Shown here piece after piece: positions 23,402 to 30,236 of a stretch of 41,273 bases of DNA; the stretch's first letter is position 1, and each line of letters begins with the position of its first letter. The notes under the pieces were generated by a model. It did no database searches. It was not told the DNA's origin and saw only the letters and a list, made by a program, of their open reading frames with translations. The translations under genes and the position numbers were made by a program. This DNA is from Bacillota bacterium (GTDB lineage: Bacteria; Bacillota; Limnochordia; DTU080). The stretch is taken from contig DUQB01000244.1 of the NCBI GenBank assembly GCA_012838035.1, forward strand, positions 1 to 41,273. Direction: 5' to 3'.

Positions 23402-26047
23402 ATGAAAAGAAAAAAGACGCAGCTGTTGTTCATCGCGATACTGATTATTCAGGGTTTGACGGTAGCGGCTTTTGGGGAGGCGGCTGTATTGAGCTTACCA
23501 ACCATCTTTTCCGACAACATGGTGATCCAACGAGATAAGCCCATCCACATTTGGGGCAAGGCTGATGCGCAAGAGCGGATCCGGGTGGAATTCGCCGGTA
23601 GCTCGGCCACCACGGTTGCGCAGAATGGTCATTGGGAAATTTGGTTGGATCCGGTTCCGGCAGGCGGTCCGTTTGAACTGGTAGTTTCCGGCGAGAATCA
23701 GGTAAAACGCTTCCGTAACGTGTTGGTAGGCGATGTATGGATCGCCAGTGGGCAGTCGAACATGGCGGCCAATTTGAGAAACGTGACGGAAGGCAGCGAT
23801 GCCGTCAGCTTGGCGCATAGGCAAGAAGCGACGAAACTGGCGAACTCACAAATACGGTTGTTCCAACCGACCATCGTTTCCAGCCGGGTTCCGCTCTCCG
23901 ACTATAGCGCAGGCGGGTGGCGTGTCGGCAATCTTGCGGAAGCATATTCATTCTCTGCCGTCGGTTTCTATTTTGCCGGCTATCTGCAGCAAGCACTGGA
24001 CATACCCATCGGCATCATTCAGTTGGCGAGAGGCGGATCGCCGGCGCAGGCATGGATGCCGTTGGAGGCATTCGAGACTTCACCGACCATGCGACAGATT
24101 AAGGGGATGACGGAAGAGCTCGAAACCAACGACTACAACCAACCGGCAGCTCTGTACAACGGCATGATTGCTCCTGCGCACAACTTCCCCGTGAAAGGGG
24201 TTATCTGGTATCAAGGTGAGCGCAACGCGAATTTATATCACACTACGGATTACGCCGCAGTGATGACGGCGCTAATCAACAGTTGGCGGCAGAAATGGCA
24301 AGAGCAGTTGCCTTTTCTAATTGTGCAACTGCCGGCATACAGCGCTAACAACACGTGGCCTCGTCTCAGAGATGCGCAGCGTAAAGTCGCTTTAACCAAC
24401 GAGAACGTGGGCCTGGCCGTTACTATCGATACGGGAGACAGGAACGACATCCATCCTAAAAACAAAATGCCGGTGGGCTATCGCTTGGCTCTGCAGGCCA
24501 GATGCCTCGTATATGGCGAGGACATCGTCTGTTCCGGACCAACCATTGAGCGGGCGGAGGGTTTGGAGTACGAAGTCCGCTTAACCTTCAACAATATTGG
24601 TAGTGGGTTAACATCTACAAGAGCAGAGTTGGCAGGTTTTCAATTGTGCGCGACCAACGGATCATGCGTTCCGGCGGAGGCGATTATTGAGGAACAACAG
24701 GTGATTGTGTGGAGCGATGAACTAGAGCGACCTGCGGCAGTGGCCTATGCCTGGAGTGATTTTCCCGAGGTGAGCCTGTTCAATAAGGAAGGTTTGCCTG
24801 CAGCGCCGTTTTATACCGAGATCGATTATGCGCTCGGTGCGGATGCGCCAGGCATCAAGGTGATGAACTATCCCATCGCCGCAGGAGGGCGTCCGTCCCT
24901 GTTTGTGTTGACCGGTACGGCCTCCATAGAGGCGAACAGTCTGCAACCAGGGGAGAAGTTAGTCGTGCGTCTGCAGGAAACGGGTAGCGCTACGACTTCC
25001 ACAACCAGGTTCAGTGTTGCCGAGACCGCTCCTCTGTCGCTGCCGTTCATTCTCACCTCCGATGACCACCTATTCCATTTGGATACTCAGCAGGTGGCCG
25101 ATGGCGTCTATAACTTAGTGTTCGAATGGCGCAGCGCTACTGAACCGCCGATTGTCACTAATGTTCCTGTCGTTATCTGCAACAATGCGGCACTGGAGCA
25201 GTACCTGGAGCGATTTCCCGAGTTAAGTGGGCCTACCGGTTTGTCAAGACTAGTCATCGATGGGCGACCACTGGGACGCGTCCGGCTCACCAAGCCGGTT
25301 ACGGGGGACATAGTCGCAGGTAAACTGTCGATTGAGTACGATGGTGTTCACCCATTGGTAATGAAACAAATGGAAGTAACGCTGCAACCTGCATACGGTC
25401 ATGACGGCTCCGGCGGCGCGATGTCTCCCATATGTATTTATTCGGGCGCCGCTTTGCCGGACAGCCTGATATATGACACGACGCAGGTGGCTGATGGGGC
25501 CTATGACCTCGTACTTAACGTAACGCTGATAGATGGCGAGACCACAACCGTGAAGCGCCGCATTGCCGTGGACAACTGGGTAATATTGGCAGATGAGGTG
25601 GAGCCGCCGCTCGACAGCTGGTTCGGCGAAATGAAACGCATGCAGACGGTAGCTGCCACCACGGGTTGGGAGTTTACGGGAGATGCACGGAACATCCTGT
25701 TTGGTGACGCAGACCGGATTAGACGTAAAGCTGCAACCGAAGAATCACTCACTTGGCAGTTGCCCAGACTGCATAGCTTCGCGTTTACCGTCTATACTCG
25801 CGATACCCGGCTTATGTCGACTGTTCAGGTGGCGCTATCTTCTGACGGGGGATCATGGACCCCTGTCTCTTATGCAACAAATGTGCTTGAGCAAGACGCC
25901 ACAGGCTGGTGGCAAGTGGAGGTGGAGGGAACGGTACCGGCAGGTGTAAATGTCGACCGCATTCGGTTTACCGTCAGTGGCAACGATATACCGCCGGCCG
26001 ACTTGGAGCTCGGGAAGGTTTTGTTGACTGGGACTTCGGACTTCTAA
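23402..26047 (+). CDS. Large secreted sialate O-acetylesterase-like protein
   Basis: This 881-residue secreted protein removes, by family inference, O-acetyl groups from sialic acids or other glycans. A signal peptide (about 1-26) is followed by 'LPTIFSDNMVIQRDKPIHIWG', the start of the SIAE-type domain. The SGNH nucleophile motif is 'IASGQSNM' (Ser119), with 'VKGVIWYQGERNAN' near 265-275 and the catalytic Asp/His in 'GDRNDIHPKNKMPVGYR' (Asp349, His351). Residues about 470-881 are a C-terminal extension of beta-rich repeats ('QQVADGVYNLVF', 'TQVADGAYDLVL') and a last carbohydrate-binding-like domain. ATG 23402 follows AAGGGAG by eight bases. Typical SIAE proteins are about 450-650 residues, so this one is unusually long. 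Confidence 0.88.
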   Translation: MKRKKTQLLFIAILIIQGLTVAAFGEAAVLSLPTIFSDNMVIQRDKPIHIWGKADAQERIRVEFAGSSATTVAQNGHWEIWLDPVPAGGPFELVVSGENQVKRFRNVLVGDVWIASGQSNMAANLRNVTEGSDAVSLAHRQEATKLANSQIRLFQPTIVSSRVPLSDYSAGGWRVGNLAEAYSFSAVGFYFAGYLQQALDIPIGIIQLARGGSPAQAWMPLEAFETSPTMRQIKGMTEELETNDYNQPAALYNGMIAPAHNFPVKGVIWYQGERNANLYHTTDYAAVMTALINSWRQKWQEQLPFLIVQLPAYSANNTWPRLRDAQRKVALTNENVGLAVTIDTGDRNDIHPKNKMPVGYRLALQARCLVYGEDIVCSGPTIERAEGLEYEVRLTFNNIGSGLTSTRAELAGFQLCATNGSCVPAEAIIEEQQVIVWSDELERPAAVAYAWSDFPEVSLFNKEGLPAAPFYTEIDYALGADAPGIKVMNYPIAAGGRPSLFVLTGTASIEANSLQPGEKLVVRLQETGSATTSTTRFSVAETAPLSLPFILTSDDHLFHLDTQQVADGVYNLVFEWRSATEPPIVTNVPVVICNNAALEQYLERFPELSGPTGLSRLVIDGRPLGRVRLTKPVTGDIVAGKLSIEYDGVHPLVMKQMEVTLQPAYGHDGSGGAMSPICIYSGAALPDSLIYDTTQVADGAYDLVLNVTLIDGETTTVKRRIAVDNWVILADEVEPPLDSWFGEMKRMQTVAATTGWEFTGDARNILFGDADRIRRKAATEESLTWQLPRLHSFAFTVYTRDTRLMSTVQVALSSDGGSWTPVSYATNVLEQDATGWWQVEVEGTVPAGVNVDRIRFTVSGNDIPPADLELGKVLLTGTSDF

Positions 26048-26204
26048 GCCGGATGAGCATTGCCGCGTAATAACTTGTACAAGGGGCTTGTGAGGGAGGT
26101 GCGGCAGTATCTCACACAAGCATTCCGGCATATGGATCATGGGGATCGATTTACTGACGTCTAGGCCTCGGCATACATGGGCGGCTGCATCCGGTTGCTG
26201 AACA

Positions 26205-26450
26205 TTGGATGTTGGACATATGATCATTACATGTGCTAAAAGGCTTTTCTGCATCGCTCAGCAACTTTTTTGCCACAAAATGACAACAAATTGTCCGGTA
26301 GGAAGGAAATGGCACATCGCTTTCGTATATATACATCATACCTTTAGTGGAGTACGCGCAAAGCCACTCAAACATATTACCGGTTATCCATACGAACCGG
26401 CCGATTGGAGAGTGACCTTGCGCAGGCTGGAACACGGTCAAATTAGCTAA
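26205..26450 (+). pseudogene. Small unknown ORF (copy Y), homologous to 23062-23328
   Basis: This reading frame opens directly after an in-frame TGA and has no ribosome binding site or good start (TTG). It still conserves the Asp-Val-Gly-His and Tyr-Ile-His-His blocks of copy X at identical spacing. It lies in the opposite orientation to X, and X and Y flank the acetylesterase gene. It is probably a decaying copy. Confidence 0.4.
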
Positions 26451-26476
26451 ATACTGTACATGAGGGGGTTTATTGT

Positions 26477-27733
26477 ATGCGTAGAGGATTTTGGTCAGCT
26501 CTCTTCTGTCTCGTCATTTTAATCGGGTGTTTGTCGGCATCCGCCGCACAGGTTGAATTAACCATATGGGCATGGCCGGCCGGAACGACCAACGGCGATA
26601 TTCTAGCCAGATATATCGCCATGTATGAAGAACAGAATCCGCATGTCACAATCAAAGTGGAAAAACAAGGTAACCAGGAAAAGCAGCTGCTGGTAGCCTT
26701 TGCCGCCGATGCCGCGCCGGATATCGTCCAAGGCGTGGGTACTTGGGCGAACACCTTGGGGCCAATGGGGGTTCTGCTGCCTCTGGACTCCTTTATTGAC
26801 GGACCAAACGGGTTCCCTCGCGATGACTTTATCGACGACCTGTGGTCCTTTTGTTCGGTCGACGGGGTAACCTATCAGTTGGCGGCGGACAGTAATGAAC
26901 GAGCCCTGTTTGTCGATGCCGATGCTGCGGAGAGTACGGGCATCGCGCTCAGTCAGCCTATACGCGATTGGAACGACTTGTTGCAGTGGGCTAGGAAACT
27001 TACCTATCGCGTTGGCGATAAGGTAGAGCGCTGGGGCTTCGATATGCACCAAGAGAATACGGGCAGCCGTTGGCACTGGATATGGCTGAACGAAGGTGAA
27101 ATTTTCTCTAAAGATAAGACCCAGTCGGTACTGGATCACCCCAACACCATAGAAGCCATCAAGTTTGCGGCCGATATGGTGAACTCCTATCATGTGTCGC
27201 CTAGACCGGGTGAAGTCACAGGTGGTTCCAAACAAAACTTTATGAACGGTAAGTATGGAATGATGATCACCGCATCGTCATTTGTGAAAACGCTGCAGGA
27301 GCGGAATGCGAATTTCATCACCGTCCCGGGTCCGCCGGGGCCGGGTAAAGGTGGTTACCGCTTCTCAGGCGCTTCCAACAGCGTCATGGGCGTGTTGAGC
27401 TCATCTAAGCATCCGGAGGAAGCTTGGGCGTTCTTGCGCTGGTTAATGTACGAGCAAGGCGTGGAATTCGCCAGGGAGTTGGGCGGCATACCCTATTTGA
27501 AGAACGCCTTGCGCGATCCCAAGTATACCAGGCAGCCCTACAACGCTTTTGCCGTCTCGATCACCACCTATCAACCTCGGAACAACTATATGGCAGGGGT
27601 ATCGACGTCCGACTGGATGCCTCAGTTTGACGCCGCGTGGGCAGCTGCGTTACGTCAAGAACAAGCGCCTGAGGTAGCGATTCAGCAGGCGATGGACGTT
27701 ATTAACGCTCGTATGGCGGAGTTACGCAAGTAG
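26477..27733 (+). CDS. Extracellular sugar-binding (lipo)protein, family 1
   Basis: This 418-residue protein starts with a signal peptide that contains a possible lipobox, Leu-Ile-Gly-Cys (Cys18); signal-peptidase-I cleavage after Ala-Ser-Ala is the alternative. The N-lobe reads 'VELTIWAWPAGTTNGDILARYIAMYEEQNPHVTIKVEKQG', typical of UgpB/MalE-like SBPs. 'AAPDIVQGVGTW' lies near residue 78 and 'NFMNGKYGMMITASSF' near 255. The predicted role is sugar capture for ABC import. AGGGGG lies eight bases before ATG 26477. It sits between the acetylesterase and a DUF4886 protein without permease genes. Confidence 0.92.
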   Translation: MRRGFWSALFCLVILIGCLSASAAQVELTIWAWPAGTTNGDILARYIAMYEEQNPHVTIKVEKQGNQEKQLLVAFAADAAPDIVQGVGTWANTLGPMGVLLPLDSFIDGPNGFPRDDFIDDLWSFCSVDGVTYQLAADSNERALFVDADAAESTGIALSQPIRDWNDLLQWARKLTYRVGDKVERWGFDMHQENTGSRWHWIWLNEGEIFSKDKTQSVLDHPNTIEAIKFAADMVNSYHVSPRPGEVTGGSKQNFMNGKYGMMITASSFVKTLQERNANFITVPGPPGPGKGGYRFSGASNSVMGVLSSSKHPEEAWAFLRWLMYEQGVEFARELGGIPYLKNALRDPKYTRQPYNAFAVSITTYQPRNNYMAGVSTSDWMPQFDAAWAAALRQEQAPEVAIQQAMDVINARMAELRK

Positions 27734-27768
27734 GCGTGTGTAATACCACAACCCGATAAGGTAGCGAC

Positions 27769-27791
27769 GATCCGCCCATTATGGGCGGATC
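27769..27791 (+). terminator. Gene-end hairpin without U-tract
   Basis: GATCCGCCC (27769-27777) pairs perfectly with GGGCGGATC (27783-27791) around a 5-nt loop, 36 nt after the stop codon at 27733. No T-run follows. Confidence 0.55.
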
Positions 27792-27855
27792 CATCTTAGG
27801 TAGGGGGTTGTTTGAGGATTGTCGGCCATATCGTTCGGAAAGAGGTGTAGTTTAG

Positions 27856-29199
27856 TTGTTGAGTCAACGATTTCGAGCAGGTAGGTTCTTGCTGTTTGTG
27901 ACAACTCTGGCGTTAATGAGCGCTTTAACGTGTATAGCTTCGGCTAATCCCCCGCTCAGTACCATGAAGTCCTTTAAGGTGCTGGCCATTGGCAACAGCT
28001 TCAGCACGGACGCCATGCAGCATCTGTATCAGATTGCCGCGGAGGCTGGAGCGGAGAACATTGTCATCGCCAACCTATACGTTGGGAGCGCCAGCTTAAC
28101 AGTGCATCGCACGAATGCTCAGGGCAACCTGGCCAATTACCGCTACGATAAAAACGACAACGGGACTTGGCGTTCAGAAAGCAACCGCACCTTGCTCTAC
28201 GGATTGCAGGACGAGGATTGGGATGTGATCACGCTGCAGCAGGTGAGCGGGCAAAGCGGCGTAGAAACCTCATATGCGGCTGCCGGCGATTTACAGTACT
28301 TAATCGACTATGTCAACAAGCACAAGACCAATTCGCAGGCCAAACTGGTTTGGCACATGACTTGGGCATACGAATTGACCAGTACTCACGGGGCGTTTTC
28401 CACCTACTACGGGCGAGATCAGCTGCTCATGTATAAGGCTATAGCCGCTGCCGTACAAAAGCACATCGTGCCCAACACAGCGTTTGCTATGGTTATCCCG
28501 TCCGGTACCGCCGTTCAGAACGTGCGTACCAGTTTTATCGGCGACACTCTTACCCGCGACGGATACCACCTCAGCAATAATCTGGGGCGCTATATCGCCG
28601 GGTTAACCTGGTTTTACGCTCTGACCGGACAGTCCATTGACGGTTTGACTTGGGTTCCGAGTAGCACGGAGATTCCCAGCCACTTTTTGCCCGTCATTAA
28701 AGAAGCAGTGAAGGCCGCCATAGAAACGCCTTTTGCTGTTACACCGTCTAGTTATGATGAGAATCCCGTATTACAAGCCGCCCTTACCATGGAAGGTTAT
28801 GAACTGCTGGACTGGCAACCGGTAGGGTGCTCGCATTGGAACGCAACCAGCGCCAACCCAACCAGGCTTAATACAAGGGAAAACAGCGATCTGACGAACC
28901 TGTGCTACTTCGTCAGTTCAGGCAAGATGTTCACCCGAGAGGATATCCCGATCGGCAGCATCATCGAGATCGATGAAGGGTATCAGTATCGGCCGGAAGG
29001 TTGGGTGACCCTGACAAGGCAACCGTCAGCGAACAGACCGACGCCGGTGAGAGAGAAAAAGGTCGTGGTGACTGAAGAGTGGTGGGGAGACTTCGTCTAC
29101 CGCTCGTTTAACGTCTCCTTTATTGGTAGCAAAACCGATGTTAGAGGTATTGAAGAAGAGACCGCATCTCATTTCCGCATTTGGGTGCCTAAGCAGTAG
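27856..29199 (+). CDS. Secreted DUF4886 (SGNH-like) hydrolase
   Basis: This 447-residue protein has a signal peptide (residues about 8-32) and a DUF4886 domain: 'FKVLAIGNSFSTDAM' (nucleophile Ser in Gly-Asn-Ser) near residue 40, 'DWDVITLQQVSGQSG' near 125, and 'TRDGYHLSNNLGRYIAGLTWF' near 235 with the Asp-x-x-His pair. These fit an SGNH-type esterase or acetylhydrolase acting outside the cell. The C-terminal 150 residues form an extra domain of unknown type. TTG 27856 follows AAAGAGGTG by about nine bases. Its position beside the acetylesterase and sialidase-like genes suggests glycan deacetylation; the substrate is unproven. Confidence 0.83.
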   Translation: MLSQRFRAGRFLLFVTTLALMSALTCIASANPPLSTMKSFKVLAIGNSFSTDAMQHLYQIAAEAGAENIVIANLYVGSASLTVHRTNAQGNLANYRYDKNDNGTWRSESNRTLLYGLQDEDWDVITLQQVSGQSGVETSYAAAGDLQYLIDYVNKHKTNSQAKLVWHMTWAYELTSTHGAFSTYYGRDQLLMYKAIAAAVQKHIVPNTAFAMVIPSGTAVQNVRTSFIGDTLTRDGYHLSNNLGRYIAGLTWFYALTGQSIDGLTWVPSSTEIPSHFLPVIKEAVKAAIETPFAVTPSSYDENPVLQAALTMEGYELLDWQPVGCSHWNATSANPTRLNTRENSDLTNLCYFVSSGKMFTREDIPIGSIIEIDEGYQYRPEGWVTLTRQPSANRPTPVREKKVVVTEEWWGDFVYRSFNVSFIGSKTDVRGIEEETASHFRIWVPKQ

Positions 29200-29245
29200 G
29201 CGCATAGTAAGAGTCGGCGGGCGGTTCAAATGGAAACTAAGGTCA

Positions 29246-29268
29246 GGGGCAGGCGCTCGTCCTGCCCC
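29246..29268 (+). terminator. Gene-end hairpin without U-tract
   Basis: GGGGCAGG (29246-29253) pairs with CCTGCCCC (29261-29268) around a 7-nt loop, 46 nt after the stop codon at 29199. No T-run follows. Confidence 0.55.
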
Positions 29269-29366
29269 GTCGACGAAGCCGCCGGCTGTCCGGCAGGAAA
29301 TGCGTCGCTATGTATGGAAAAGACCGCTTATCCGCTGTTTGATATTTTATTAGATGGAGCATTGTC

Positions 29367-30092
29367 TTGAGTCTGAAGCCGATTACGCGTCGTCATGCGA
29401 CATATCAGGAGATCATTGACCGTATTCGCAACTACATCATTGAATCGGAGCTTAAACCGGGAGATCGTCTGCCCTCGGAGCCGGTGATGGCAAAGACTCT
29501 GCAAGTCAACCGTTCTACGTTGCGAGAAGCTCTCAGAGCGCTACAATTGCTTGGCGTCATTGACGTAAAACACGGGCATGGTACTTTTGTCCGTGCTTTT
29601 AACCTTGATGCCGTATGGAGCAACTTAAACTACAACATGTTGCTCGATGCCACTGAGCTGAGAGAAGTGCTGGTAGTGCGCACGCGTTTGGAAGCAGCGT
29701 TTATTGCCGAAGTGGCGGAACAGGTTACTAAGGAACAGATAGCGGAGCTGTACGGCATCATAAACCGGATGCGAACTAGAGCAAGTTTGGATGAGCAGAT
29801 TATTAACGAAGATGAAGCTTTTCACATCGCCCTCTTCGCTCAGGTGGAAAACACCTTCCTCAAGCGGTTGTTAGCCATCTTTTGGCAAACCGTAAAGCAG
29901 ATGAAGCAACATGTAGAGCTGGTCAACGCCACCGATCTGCCCTCTGCCATTCACCGGCACGTTCTCCTCGTTGAGAGCCTGGAAAGAGGCGATGTCGCGG
30001 CTTTGCAGCACTACACGCTGCATCATAGCGATGGTTTCTTAGAAAGAGTAAACCGGGCGGTTGACAACTACAGGCAGATGCTAGGCGACTAA
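29367..30092 (+). CDS. FadR-subfamily GntR transcription regulator
   Basis: This 241-residue cytoplasmic regulator has an N-terminal winged helix ('YQEIIDRIRNYIIESELKPGDRLPSE', 'LQVNRSTLREALRALQLLGVIDVKHGHGTFV', residues about 13-75). A C-terminal FCD ligand domain (about 90-225) carries conserved Asp/His metal- or acid-binding residues ('EDEAFHIALF', 'HRHVLLVESLERGD', 'HHSDGFL'). FCD regulators usually sense organic acids or sugar acids. Its place within the glycan region makes it the likely local regulator. The TTG start 29367 has a modest TGGAG nine bases upstream. No matching operator repeats were found near the neighbouring genes. Confidence 0.9.
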   Translation: MSLKPITRRHATYQEIIDRIRNYIIESELKPGDRLPSEPVMAKTLQVNRSTLREALRALQLLGVIDVKHGHGTFVRAFNLDAVWSNLNYNMLLDATELREVLVVRTRLEAAFIAEVAEQVTKEQIAELYGIINRMRTRASLDEQIINEDEAFHIALFAQVENTFLKRLLAIFWQTVKQMKQHVELVNATDLPSAIHRHVLLVESLERGDVAALQHYTLHHSDGFLERVNRAVDNYRQMLGD

Positions 30093-30236
30093 GTGCTGAT
30101 GGGAAGGTTGTCGGCCGGCCGCGTGCATATCCTGTCGTCTGTAAATCACCTGGAGGTTCCGTGTTCAATGCACATAGCTGCCGCGCTTGGTGCGGGAGCC
30201 GTCAGTGAACCGGCGTACTTGAAGGAGCGGATCAGA

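Noticed and set aside
30093-30236. N-terminal extension of sialidase-like paralogue 2
   Set aside because: It would place 48 residues before a clear signal peptide; TTG 30237 has a good ribosome binding site and gives the same length as the paralogue.
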